From contig NW_003314394.1 in NCBI RefSeq assembly GCF_000143415.4, positions 295,995 through 359,994 on the forward strand: a DNA stretch of 64,000 bases. Direction: 5' to 3'. Both the position numbers and the translations under genes were made by a program. Below are positions 33,260 through 43,111 of the stretch, one piece after another; the stretch's first letter is position 1; the number at the start of each line of letters is the position of its first letter. The stretch is from Selaginella moellendorffii (Eukaryota; Streptophyta; Lycopodiopsida; Selaginellales; Selaginellaceae). The notes under the pieces are model-generated. The model was not told the origin of the DNA. It did no database searches and saw only the letters and a program-made list of their open reading frames with translations.

Positions 33260-34945
33260 ATGAGGCAATGCCGCGCCAAGGAGCGAGCGATCCACGCCTT
33301 CGCGAATGTAGGCTGGGATTCCTCCACGATTCCATCGCAGTGGTGTCATCGATCGTGTTCTGGCGCGAGGAGGAGGGATTTCTTCAGCGAGGTAGGCGGT
33401 CCAAACGTTTTCACCTTCCTCGTGGCATTCAAGGCGTGCAGCATGGCGAGAGAGCTCGAGCTTGGCAGAAGAATTCACGACGACGCTGCCGGGATTGGAG
33501 ATCTTTCTAGCAATTTCGTGGCCACCGCTGCCGTGGACATGTACTCGAGCTGTGGAAGCATGGCGGAGGCTCGCAGGATCTTTGAGAGCTTGGCAAATCC
33601 AGACGTGGCGCTGTGGAACTCTCTGGTGATGGGATACGCGAGAAACAGGGATAGCAGGCTGGCTTTGGAGTTTTTCTTCGCGATGGACCGCGAAGCAAAT
33701 GCTCGGAGCTATGTAGCGGGGCTCACGGCTTGCTCGGGCATGGCGGGCGAAGAACAGGGACAGGAGATCGATAGGAAAGAGATCAAAGTTATGAGCCTGG
33801 AAAAGGGGATGGAAATTCACTCGCGAGCAGTGAAAGGTGGTCACTTGGGAGAGATTTTCGTGCAGAACTCGCTGGTGGACATGTATGGAAAGTGTGGAAG
33901 CGTTCTGGACGCAAGAACAGTGTTTGACAGGATGATGCATCACGACGTGATCTCGTGGAATTCTCTAATGGTCGGATCTGTGGAAAGTGGTGAGATCGAC
34001 TTGGCTCTCGATCTCTTCGACTGGATCCATCGAAGCTGCGAGCTGCTGATAAACCCGAGAGTCTACGTGACTGCTCTCACGGCGTGCTCTCGCAAGGCTA
34101 TGAAAGAAGAGCGGAAGGTGGGAGGACTTGTGAAGATCGAGAGCCTTGAGAGAAGCATGGAAGTTCACTGCTTGGCGTCCGGGAAGAACAGCTGTGATCA
34201 GCTAGATCTCTTCGTGGGAAACACACTCGTCGAAGCGTATTCCAAGTGCTCGTCCATGCTAGACGCTCGGCGAGCTTTCGACAGGATGAAAGACCACGAT
34301 GCTGTGTCTTGGACGAGCCTCATTCTGGGATACACAGACAACAACGAAGCCGAGCTAGCTCTGGAGATCTTCTCGGCTATGGCGGCTCAAGGCGTTTGCA
34401 AGCTCCACTCTGGGACTTTCGTGGCGGCCTTGACGGCTTGCTCGAGCTTGGAGAGGGTCCAGGAATTCCACTCTCGGTTTCTGGAGGCTGGTTGCTACGA
34501 CAACGCTGGGGCTGTCGTCGAGAACAGCTTGATCGACGCTTACTCGAGATGTGGAAGAACAGTGGAGGCAAAGTCTGTGTTTGATTCGATCGAGAGCCCG
34601 ACTGTGGTCTCGTGGAACGCTCTCATGCTGGGATACGAGGAGAATGGTGAATCCCAGCTCGCTCTCGACTTGTTCCAGATGATGATCCGGCAGAGGCTGT
34701 GCTCTCCTAACGCCAAAACTCTCGTCGCCGCGCTCACGGCCTGTGCAAGACTCGGGGCAGCCGAGGAGAGCTCCAGAGAGAAGGCTGCGTTGCTTCAAAC
34801 AGGCGTGTCCATTCAGCGTGAAGCCGAGAGACTCTTCTACGACTCGGACGTGTCTGTGACGCGAGCTCTCGAGATCATGTATGCAAAGTGTGGTGAAGCT
34901 CGCGAGATTTTCCTGGGCGATGATGGTGATGGAAGTCACAGATAA
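33260..34945 (+). CDS. Pentatricopeptide repeat protein, PLS class, truncated C-terminus
   Basis: The frame is 561 codons, intronless as usual for plant PPRs. Repeats begin near residue 50 (PNVFTFLVAFKACSMAREL). They continue with DVALWNSLVMGYARN, FVQNSLVDMYGKCGSVLDAR, DVISWNSLMVGSVES, LFVGNTLVEAYSKCSSMLDA, AVSWTSLILGYTDNNEAELA, VENSLIDAYSRCGRTVEAKS and VVSWNALMLGYEENGESQLA, ending in MYAKCGEAREIF. PLS proteins bind organellar RNA, and many guide editing. The final E and DYW domains are absent. The first 45 residues are unlike PPRs: an alternative frame from ATG 33253 looks as plausible, suggesting an old frameshift at the 5' end. Its 3' end lies 67 bp from the convergent PPR gene. Confidence 0.8.
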   Translation: MRQCRAKERAIHAFANVGWDSSTIPSQWCHRSCSGARRRDFFSEVGGPNVFTFLVAFKACSMARELELGRRIHDDAAGIGDLSSNFVATAAVDMYSSCGSMAEARRIFESLANPDVALWNSLVMGYARNRDSRLALEFFFAMDREANARSYVAGLTACSGMAGEEQGQEIDRKEIKVMSLEKGMEIHSRAVKGGHLGEIFVQNSLVDMYGKCGSVLDARTVFDRMMHHDVISWNSLMVGSVESGEIDLALDLFDWIHRSCELLINPRVYVTALTACSRKAMKEERKVGGLVKIESLERSMEVHCLASGKNSCDQLDLFVGNTLVEAYSKCSSMLDARRAFDRMKDHDAVSWTSLILGYTDNNEAELALEIFSAMAAQGVCKLHSGTFVAALTACSSLERVQEFHSRFLEAGCYDNAGAVVENSLIDAYSRCGRTVEAKSVFDSIESPTVVSWNALMLGYEENGESQLALDLFQMMIRQRLCSPNAKTLVAALTACARLGAAEESSREKAALLQTGVSIQREAERLFYDSDVSVTRALEIMYAKCGEAREIFLGDDGDGSHR

Positions 34946-35012
34946 TTTTGTAAGTTTTGATCATTTTCTTCGATCTCTTCTGAAAAAATTGGTTTCTCTT
35001 CTTGTGAGTAGT

Positions 35013-36899
35013 TTAAGAGCGCATGCTCTTTGGCTTGACGGCTTCCATGGCCCGGAGCGCCACCTCCGCGTCCTCCTTGTTCCTGGCACTGCCGTACATG
35101 CTTGACAATAGCATGTACGGCGCCGAGTTCTCGGGATCCATCACAAACGCCCTCTCTGCCGCCCTGGCCGCGCGCTTGAAATCCCCAAAGACTTTACACC
35201 CGCCGACGAGCGAGATCCACGCCACCACATCCGCGCTCGCCGGCATTGTCTCGATGAGCTCCTCGCAAATCTCCAGCCACCCCCCGCGCGCCAGCAAATC
35301 CACCACGCACCCAAACAGGCTGACCTCCGGCACGATCCCGAAGTCCCGCTGGAGCGACACGAAGTAACCGATGCCGTCTTCCAGCCGACCAGCGTGGCTG
35401 CATGCCGACAGCAGGCTCAAGAAGCTGATCCCGTCGGGGACATTTCCTTCCAGAAGCATGACGTGGAAGAGTTCTATGGCCGCCACGTTGCAGCCGGCCT
35501 GGGTATGTGCCGACAGGATCGCGTTCCACGCCACGACGTTGGGACGGGACATTCCGGCGAACACGTCAGCAGCCCGCCGGAGGTTGCCGCATTTAGCGTA
35601 CATGTTGAGCATGCCGGTACGGACAGCCGGGTCGGACGCTAGGTCCGTACACTTGATGCTTTCGTGGACAAGGATCCCATCGTTGAGTGCTGAGGCGTTG
35701 AGACACGCGTCAAGGATCGCGATGATGGTGATGACGTTGGGGCGTACCCCGTCCAAGTCCATCTCACGGAAGAGGCCTAGGGCTTGCGTTAGCTGCCCGT
35801 TCTGGGCATATGCCGACAGCATGGCGTTCCACGTGGCTGCCACGCGGACAGGCAGCGCGTCGAATATGCCCCGCGCATCCCGCAACCGGCCGTGATGCCC
35901 GTACGCCGTGATCGCCGCCGTCCATCCCACCATGTTGTTGGACGGCATCCGCGGCAGGAGGGCCTCCACCTCCTCCAAGCTCCCGCATTTGCCGTAGAAA
36001 TTGACGAGCGAGGTCACGACAATGGCCTCGCGCTCCAATCCAACCGCTGCGAGGGATTCGTGGATCGATCGGCCCTCCCAGAGATCCCCCAGCGAGGAGC
36101 ATGCGCTGATCACACCCGCGGCAGTGACACGATCCGGGAGGAAGCCCTCGAGATCCATCGCCCGGAAGAACCCTAGCGCGAGCTTGGCGTGGCCATTCTG
36201 GGCGCTGGCGGATACCATTGCGTTCCAGGAGATCGTGTTCTTCTCGGGCATCTGGTGGAAGAGATCGCAGCACTCGCCCAGATGCCCCAACCGGGCATAG
36301 CCTGTGACGATCGAATTCCAGCTGACGATGTCGCGCTCGCGCATCCGATCGAAGAGATCCCTGGCCTCGCGGATTCGATCGCCCTGGACGAACGCTTGGA
36401 GCATCGCATTCCAGGAGACGATGTTCTTGCGCGGGATGTGGTGGAAGATTTCCACTGCTAGATCGAGATGCCCGTTTTGGGCATAGCCAGAGAAGAGGAT
36501 GTTCCACGAGTAGAGATTTTGATCCGGGATGGAATCAAAGACCTCGCGCGCCGATTGTAGATCGCCGCACTGCGCGTACATCTGGACGAGGAGATTGAGA
36601 AGAAATCGATTGCGCGAATGGGAGATCGAGGAGGAGATTTTGGAGTGGATTCGTTTGCCCTCTTCCAGCGCCCGCGCGAAACCGCTGTCGCGAAGGAGCG
36701 CCGCGTAGATAGCCTGGCTCTCGGCGATCTGCCCCTGCTCGAGGAGATTGAGCGTCGACTGGACCCCTTTGCGGCATTCTTCCCGGATCCCGGCGTCCTT
36801 GTTGAATGCCTTCTTCGCAGAGTGGCCCTTGACGAAGAATGCGGGAGGAATCGCATCGGTGTGGAGGAAAGACCGCTGGATCCAGCGCCTTCTCTTCAT
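35013..36899 (-). CDS. Pentatricopeptide repeat protein, PLS-E class
   Basis: The protein has 628 residues and is uninterrupted. It starts at ATG 36899 (MKRRRWIQRSFLHTDAIPP), a basic Ser-containing leader compatible with organelle targeting. PLS repeats follow: NLLVQMYAQCGDLQSAREVF, NLYSWNILFSGYAQNGHLDL, NIVSWNAMLQAF, DIVSWNSIVTGYARLGHLGE, NTISWNAMVSASAQNGHAKL, VTSLVNFYGKCGSLEEVEAL, TGMLNMYAKCGNLRRAADVF and NVVAWNAILSAHTQAG. A C-terminal E-like stretch ends it (LLSACSHAGRLEDGIGYF, WISLVGGCKVFGDFKRAARA, APYMLLSSMYGSA). No DYW deaminase is present, so any editing role would need a partner. A broken copy brackets the aegerolysin-like gene near 25 kb. Confidence 0.9.
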   Translation of the reverse strand: MKRRRWIQRSFLHTDAIPPAFFVKGHSAKKAFNKDAGIREECRKGVQSTLNLLEQGQIAESQAIYAALLRDSGFARALEEGKRIHSKISSSISHSRNRFLLNLLVQMYAQCGDLQSAREVFDSIPDQNLYSWNILFSGYAQNGHLDLAVEIFHHIPRKNIVSWNAMLQAFVQGDRIREARDLFDRMRERDIVSWNSIVTGYARLGHLGECCDLFHQMPEKNTISWNAMVSASAQNGHAKLALGFFRAMDLEGFLPDRVTAAGVISACSSLGDLWEGRSIHESLAAVGLEREAIVVTSLVNFYGKCGSLEEVEALLPRMPSNNMVGWTAAITAYGHHGRLRDARGIFDALPVRVAATWNAMLSAYAQNGQLTQALGLFREMDLDGVRPNVITIIAILDACLNASALNDGILVHESIKCTDLASDPAVRTGMLNMYAKCGNLRRAADVFAGMSRPNVVAWNAILSAHTQAGCNVAAIELFHVMLLEGNVPDGISFLSLLSACSHAGRLEDGIGYFVSLQRDFGIVPEVSLFGCVVDLLARGGWLEICEELIETMPASADVVAWISLVGGCKVFGDFKRAARAAERAFVMDPENSAPYMLLSSMYGSARNKEDAEVALRAMEAVKPKSMRS

Positions 36900-36989
36900 T
36901 CCATTCCATTTTCTTGCAAGAACCTAATCCTTGTTTTTAGGGCTCTTGGTAGCGCGCCAAAACTTTTTTATATAATGCTGAAATCGGAA

Positions 36990-37745
36990 GGGTGGTCGAG
37001 CATGCCAACGAGGTATGCCGGGTATTCCTATGAAAACACCAAAGCTTAGTTTCCAGAGCTCTAGAAAGTTTAGGAAAGTAGCCCCAAGCTTGGCCTGGTT
37101 GTAAACATCTAGCAGCTCGTGAAGCCTTGGAAACACTTGAACATAAATGCTTGCAATGGAAATCGACTGCATTATATATTTTGCTGATGGTTGGATAGGG
37201 AACATGAAAGAAACTGAAATAGCAAAAAACTCATGAAAATTTTACTCTGGAATCTTCTTACTCGTTTGGCACCAGGTATGATACAGATACCTGTATAGGC
37301 CAGACCCAATCGTTTGTGCTGTAAGGCGAAGCACAGACGTGGAGCTTGTAGTGATGAGCAGGCTCATCTCCCTCCAAGAGCTTTCGTCCCATGCCAGAGC
37401 CTGACGAACACAACGCTGGTGCTAAAGCATGGTCCGTGGGGAAGAGTGGTGAGGTAAGACTCGTTCATGAACACTTCCATCGTATCCAGCAGCTCCTCGT
37501 CGCCCAGCTCCTCTTCCCCAAATCCAAGAGTGCAAAGAAAGAGTGGAGCCTTGCGAGTTAGGGGATCACATCCACACATTGCTTCCCAAACTTCCCATCC
37601 CATCATCTTGTTGTGTCTGCCCAATTTGTGATTTCTGAGGCAGTATAGGGTGGGCGATGATTTCTTCCTGTCTGCCCAGGGGCAGGCAATTGCAAGGTTT
37701 TTTCTTTATTGTTTTGTGCCTAGGCATTGGATTTGAACCCCAAAC
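36990..37745 (-). pseudogene. Second copy of the unknown gene at 26205-27073, decayed
   Basis: Conserved blocks are WEAMCGCDPLTRKAPLFL, EEELGDEELLDTMEVFM, HGPCFSTSVVFVRLWHGTKA and RLHELLDVYNQAKL. They appear in different frames with large deletions relative to the left copy, and the start region is rewritten (37680-37745). It is not recognisable as any known family. Confidence 0.5.
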
Positions 37746-37789
37746 CAACTGGTAATGAAATAATAATAATACTTTATATATTATTATAT

Positions 37790-38238
37790 ATAAAATTAAA
37801 CTTTAGTTGTGAGTGCTTGGATCAATTAGCCCAAAAACCCTAGCTTATATACAGAAGCGAATGGTCTGGATTGAAACCAATCGGACGGCTACCAAAATCC
37901 CACTACGCTAATACTAGTATACGGCATTGTAGCCATACACGTGGCCTTTACATCATCAGAATAATGGAAAACCATCAGGGTTCTCTCGTAGACGGGCCGG
38001 GATTTGGAGGAATGTCAGGAGTGTCAAAGTCAACCTACCAAAATTGACCCAAGAACTATCAAACAAGAGAAATGAAACTTTTGAGTTTATAGAAATATAT
38101 ATTACTTTATTGATTTGCAAGATTTAGTAAAAGATTTGCAAAAACTATTCTTTATTATGATTCTCATACTCTGTGACAAGCTTATGAGTATGTGTAAGAT
38201 TACCAAGAGGCTCTCATGTTGATTCACAAGATGGATAA
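37790..38238 (-). mobile_element. 3' end of an old chromovirus (chromodomain C-terminal part and probable LTR)
   Basis: Reading the minus strand from 38238, the frame continues the chromodomain left off at 43112. SCEST, a stop (TGA in place of an expected Trp codon), then EPLGNLTHTHKLVTEYEN end at 38148. Beyond it, 37.8-38.1 kb looks like non-coding LTR sequence with a TATA-like TGTATATAAG at about 37845. The LTR borders are not defined. Confidence 0.65.
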
Positions 38239-38451
38239 TGTTAGGCACCTACATGGTCAACGTCGGTCAAAGGGAGGCTCAAGGCACGTTAGGGTAAGGG
38301 ACTTAACCTACCCTAGGGCTCATAGTGGAGCGGCGGTGCAGTGGAGCTTTTGAGGTAGCTTGGGGGTGGTTGGGTGGTGAGGAACCTCAAGAGGTGGCGT
38401 AGCATAGTCTAGGGCAACTAGATCTTTGTCTTTTTGCGCCGGATCATAACA
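38239..38451 (+). repeat. 5' LTR of copy A
   Basis: 213 bp, TGTTAGGCACC at the start and GGATCATAACA at the end. Relative to the 3' LTR it lacks about 10 bp near position 12 and about 9 bp (GTATATTA-like) near position 50. Confidence 0.9.
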
Positions 38452-38473
38452 TTGGTATCAGAGGATTGGTTGC

Positions 38474-39623
38474 GATGGCCGACAAAGCTGAACGCTAGAA
38501 TCCTATTGTCGATGGTGGTGCCGACGATGGTGCTGACGAAGCTGCAGAGATTTGGACCATTCAAGATGTGGTTCATGAGCTACGAGCTCTTAATCGAAAT
38601 CAGCAAGAGATGCAAGACGAGATGCATGGCATGATGGATACCATGCGTGGGCGTGTTGAGGCACTCGAGGCTGGACGGGGTAGCGCTCCAAGTAAGCCTT
38701 CTTTGGTAGATCGACTCAAGATTCCAACCTTTTCTGGTGATGGTGGTGTGGACGAGTGTCTCGCTTGGCTAGCCAATGTGAAGAAGTTCTTGGCTGCTAA
38801 AGGAATTCCAGATGCAGAGGCTTTAGTGGCTATTCCGATGGTTTTGCGTGATGCGGGTCTTCGATGGTGGAATTGGCTTGAGGAGTCCCGTGTTGCGGAT
38901 AAGAAACCACCAGTGTCTACCATGGATGAGTTTGAGGCTGCTTTCCGTTTACGTTTTGCCCCTCATTACGACATGGAGAATGCTCGTACAGAACTTCGCC
39001 ATTTCCAGCAAGGGAAAATGACGCTCGGGGATTATATCGAGAAGCTTACTCGTTTGATTAGTCGTGTTCCAATGAAGGATCCAGATCAGAACAAGTCCTA
39101 CTTCATTGATGGCCTACATAGTGAGAGCATGCGGCAACACTTGCGTCATTCTCAGCCTACAAAGAGTTTGGAGGAGCTCTTTGATGCGGCTCGTCGACTT
39201 GACAATGACAAGCACAAGTCTTGCAAGCGTTCGCGGAGTCCTTTTGTCGAGAATCATTGTGATGATCACCGTGGACACAAGGATGGGAACAAGCATCACA
39301 AGTTGAAATCGGTGGTGACTACTTCAGATGCAAAGGGGTCCAAGAAGCAGAAGTTCTTTGTGAAGAATTATAAACAGGGTTGTCATCATTGCGGCGAACT
39401 TGGACACTACAAGGTTGATTGTCTGCAGTTGAAGAACAAGCAGCAGGACAAGAAGAATGGCCAATCATCTTCTCACGGTAAGTCAGATACTAAAAAGTTG
39501 CAAGCTTTACAGCGTGAGGATGACGAGAACGACCATTTCGGTCGAAGGAAGAGACTTTTGATCGTCAACTCAACTGTATGTGGAACAAGATGGAGCTCGA
39601 GGATACACGTGAATCAGCTTTAA
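38474..39623 (+). pseudogene. gag of copy A with premature stop at codon 8
   Basis: The ATG at 38474 reads MADKAER then TAG, where copy B has a Trp codon. The remaining frame is open from ATG 38568 for 351 codons. It contains the capsid-like retrotransposon gag region (FSGDGGVDECLAWLANVKKF, RWWNWLEESR, DYIEKLTRLISRVP, YFIDGL) and one CCHC zinc knuckle (CHHCGELGHYKVDC, 39380-39425). Confidence 0.85.
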
Positions 39624-40015
39624 TGCTGGAGGGCGTGTTCCGTGGCGATCCAGTGCGGATTTTACTGGATAGTGGGAGTGATGACAACTTTGTTTTGGCA
39701 AAGTTTGTTGCGGAGCATCGCCTGAACACACGTGGAGTTCTTCCATACACAGTAGAAGGTGCAGCTACCTCTGCTCAGCATTTCGATGCTTGTGTCAAGG
39801 GGCTGGAAGTGTTGGTTGGCAAAACCACACTTGTGGAGGCTTTTTATCTCGCGGATATCCATTGTGTGGATCTCATTCTTGGGATGCCATGGTTGGTGAA
39901 GGTGGATCCAGAGATAAAGTGGAGCATTAAGCATATCTTGCTGGAGTATGGTGGCGTTACAGATGTGTGGTTTGGTGAGGGTGTTCAACCACCAGTTGTT
40001 ATGCTCTCTGCTTGA
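39578..40015 (+). pseudogene. Aspartic protease region of copy A
   Basis: This lies in a different frame from gag. It has the retropepsin active site LLDSGSDDNFV (39660-39695), AEHRLNTRG and the DLILGMPWL flap-side motif. Only the protease domain is in frame; the link to RT is broken near 40015-40180. Confidence 0.8.
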
Positions 40016-40182
40016 AGCGGGCTTGTCGTAATGGAAAAACACTTTCAAGTTACTTGCTGTTTGTTCGTGACTTGGGGGACCAAGGCATGTGTGGGGGAGA
40101 AGCAGCAGTACGGGATGTACTTGATGAGTTTTCTGATATTTTTCCATCTAAACTTCCTCATGGATTGCCTCCATTATGAGGT

Positions 40183-40860
40183 GTGGAGCATGGGATTACA
40201 TTGGAGCCGGGGACGCGGCCAATTTACCGAAGTCTATTTCGGTTAAGTTATGCGGAGGAGCAAGAAGTTCAACGACAAGTCAAGGAGTTACTTGAGTTTG
40301 GATTTATTCAGCCAAGTAAGTCTCTGTTTGGTGCTCCGGTCTTGTTTGTGAAAAAAAAGGATGGTTCAATGCAAATGTGTATTGACTACCACGCTTTGAA
40401 CAAGAAGACAGTGAAGGATAAGATGCCGATGCCACGTGTGGATGATATCCTAGACAAGCTTGGTGAAGCACGAGTGTTTACTAAGATTGATCTGAGGAGT
40501 GGATATCATCAGATTGCAATGGATGATACATCTATCTCCAAGACGGCATTCAATACAAGCTTTGGACATTTTGAGTTTACAGTTATGCCGTTTAGTTTGA
40601 CGAATGCACCGGCCACATTTACTCAGTTGATGACGGAGGTATTTGGGCATTATCTTCATGAGTTTGTGGAGATTTTCTTGGACAATATTCTTGTTTTTAG
40701 CAAGAATTTGGAGGAGCATAGGTGCATTTGCGCAAGGTTCTTTTGTTACTTCGAAACAGCAAACTTTATGTGAAGAAGAGCAAATATGAATTTGCAAAGT
40801 CGGAGGTGGAATATTTAGGCCATATTGTGTCATCTAAGGGTGTCAAGACGGATCCAAGAT
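40183..40860 (+). pseudogene. Reverse transcriptase region of copy A with altered active site
   Basis: RT motifs: [77 protein letters not shown], then [19 protein letters not shown]. The universal Y-x-D-D is FLDN, losing the second catalytic Asp. A frameshift follows near 40720, and an in-frame TAG lies at 40859. Confidence 0.85.
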
Positions 40861-40862
40861 AG

Positions 40863-41516
40863 GTGGCTGTAGTGGAAAACTGGCCTACACTAACTACAGT
40901 GGCCGAGTTGCGCAGTTTTCTTGGTATGGCTAGTTACTACCGACGTTTCCAGCATAAGTTTACAGAGGTGGCTATTCCTTTGACACGGATGTTACGCAAG
41001 AATGTGCCATTCGAGTGGAAGATGCCACAAGAGGAGAGTTTTGTGGCGCTGAAACGATTGTTGAGTGAGGCTCCAGTGCTTCGCATTGCTGATCCATCGA
41101 AACCTTACGAGGTGACATGCGATGCGAGTGGTTATGCACTGGGAGGAGTTTTCATGCAAGAGGGACAGCCTATTGCATATGAGAGTCGAACTTTGAATTC
41201 TGCGGAGCAATGCTATTCCACATATGAGCAAGAGTTACTCTCTATTGTTCATACTTTGCAGATGTGGCGGCACTATCTTTATGGTGCAGTGTTCGTGGTG
41301 TTGACAGATCACAAACCACTTGTGTATCTCTTCACACAGAAGGAGTTGAACACTAGGCAAGCTCGTTGGATGGTCAAACTCATGGAGTTTGGGGAGTTTC
41401 CTATTGAGCATCGTCCGGGAAAATCAAATGTGGTGGCGGATGCTTTATCTTGTGTTCGTCATGTGACAACGTTACGAACACGATTTTGTCATCATTTGAG
41501 TAAGGTGGTCAGCTAG
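40863..41516 (+). pseudogene. RNase H region of copy A
   Basis: The frame continues the RT thumb (FLGMASYYRRFQHKFTEVAI) into Ty3-type RNase H. It has VTCDASGYALGGVFMQEGQ (first Asp), NSAEQCYSTYEQELLSIVHT (Glu) and VLTDHKPLVYLFTQKELNTR (Asp), and the end HRPGKSNVVADALS. Stops at 41514-41516 and 41523-41525 separate it from integrase. Confidence 0.85.
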
Positions 41517-41525
41517 TTTGGGTAG

Positions 41526-42827
41526 TTGGTTGAGCATGCTCAGGATGCTGAGGTGGCCTCTTTGCGAGCCCAAATGGAAGCCCCTTTCTCATTGGTGGAT
41601 GGGATTCTCTACTACAATGGCCGTGTATATTTGCCACAGGTGGATGTGTTAATTACTCAAGTTTTATTCCACTATCATGATTGTCCAAAGGCCGGTCATT
41701 TTGGGGGGAAGAAGACATATGAGTTGATTAAGCGCAACTTTTATTGGAGGAATATGAAGGCTGATATCCTCAAGTATTGTAAATCATGCGAGCTTTGTCA
41801 GCGGGTTAAGGTGCCACGGGAGAAGCCGGGGGGACTTTTGCAACCTTTACCTATTCTTCAGAGCCGTTGGTGTAGTATCTCTATGGACTTTATCACTTGT
41901 TTGCCACGAACACAGAAGCAAAAGGAGCAAGTATGGGTCATAGTGGATCGGTTGACGAAGTATGTGCGGTTGTTGGCTCTTCGGAAGACTGTCACTGCCG
42001 CAGACTTGGCTGCTGTTTATTTGGAGAAGGTTTTTCCTGATTTTGGTTTGCCGGAGGACATCATTAGTGATCGAGATTCAAAGTTCACCAGTGGATTTTG
42101 GAAAAGCTTTGCAAAGGCTATGCAAGTGACTTTGAAACTTTCGAGTGGAGATCATCCTCAGACAGATGGGCAAATTGAGCTTGTGAATCAGGTGGTGGAG
42201 GATATGCTACGTTATAGCATTGGTCAAAGGCAAGGACAGAGGGATCTATATCTTCCGTTGGTGCAATTTGCTTACAACAATAGCCAACACAGTGGAACCA
42301 AGCTAAGTCCTTACTTTGCCATGTTTGGAAGGCATCCTCGAACAACGGTGGAGTTGGGATTGCATTTGAGTAAGGACATTCAAGATAAGCTTGATTCCGA
42401 GGCAACTGATCTGGCCACAGAACTTGATGAGATTCTGGTGGTGTGCAAACGGAATTTGCAAGTAGCTCAGGATAGAGTGGAGAAGTTTGCCAATGAGCAT
42501 CGCCAATTCCGGGAATATAAGGTGGGTGATCTTGTCTTTGTGCGAGTGATCTTTCCATCAAGTGAGCGGCAGAACACCTTGGTGCCTTTACGGACAGGGA
42601 AGAGTGATAAACTTTCCCATCGATATGCTGGTCCATATGAAGTGCTAGAGCGCATTGGTAAAGCGGCTTATCGGGTGCGGCTGCCAGCTGGGGTGAAAAT
42701 TCATCCGGTATTTTATGTCAGCCAGTTGAAAGGTGTACTATCTTGGAGTGATGGGCCCAATGCCTTCTTGATGTACGGCTGTGGAAGATGGACTAGGAGC
42801 TTGAGCAGGATTCCCCAGAAAGGGTGA
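41526..42827 (+). pseudogene. Integrase region of copy A
   Basis: It has the zinc-binding HHCC region (HDCPKAGHFGGKKT then CKSCELCQRVK) and the catalytic core with MDFITCLPRTQ, DIISDRDSKFTSGFWKSF and HPQTDGQIELVNQVVEDM. The C-terminal region has GDLVFVRV, KLSHRYAGPYEVLERIG and HPVFYVSQLK. The tail frameshifts near 42770 relative to copy B. It is otherwise open. Confidence 0.85.
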
Positions 42828-42878
42828 TCACCAGTACAACTCATCCTTGGGACAAAGACTTTGTTGGGGGGGAAGAAT

Positions 42879-43111
42879 TGTTAAGTGCCAGCTTTGACTA
42901 CATGGTCAACGTCGGTCAAAGGGAGGCTCAAGGGTATATTAAGGCACGTTAGGGTAAGGGACTTAACCTACCCTAGGGCTCACAGTGGAGCGGCAGCGCA
43001 GTGGAGCTTTTGAGGTAGCTCGGGGGTGGTTGGGTGGTGAGGAACCTCAAGAGGTGGCGTAGCATAGTTTAGGGCAAGTAGATCTTTGTCTTTTTGTACC
43101 GGATCATAACA
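42879..43111 (+). repeat. 3' LTR of copy A
   Basis: 233 bp, TGTTAAGTGCC at the start and GGATCATAACA at the end. It is longer than the 5' LTR because it retains the two short segments deleted there. Confidence 0.9.

Larger units (their letters stand above)
38239..43111 (+). mobile_element. Complete Ty3/gypsy LTR retrotransposon, copy A
   Basis: 4873 bp flanked by the 5-bp target duplication GATAA (38234-38238 and 43112-43116). LTRs start TGTTA and end TAACA. The primer-binding site TTGGTATCAGAGG (38452) fits initiator tRNA-Met, and the purine tract GGGGGGGAAGAA (about 42867) precedes the 3' LTR. Order gag, protease, RT, RNase H, integrase identifies Ty3/gypsy. Several stops and frameshifts plus an altered RT active site mean it is not autonomous. 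Confidence 0.92.

Noticed and set aside
32738..33335. Minus-strand frames with a repeated 36-residue block
   Set aside because: The repetition comes from the 108-bp non-coding tandem unit, and the frames run into the antisense of the PPR gene.
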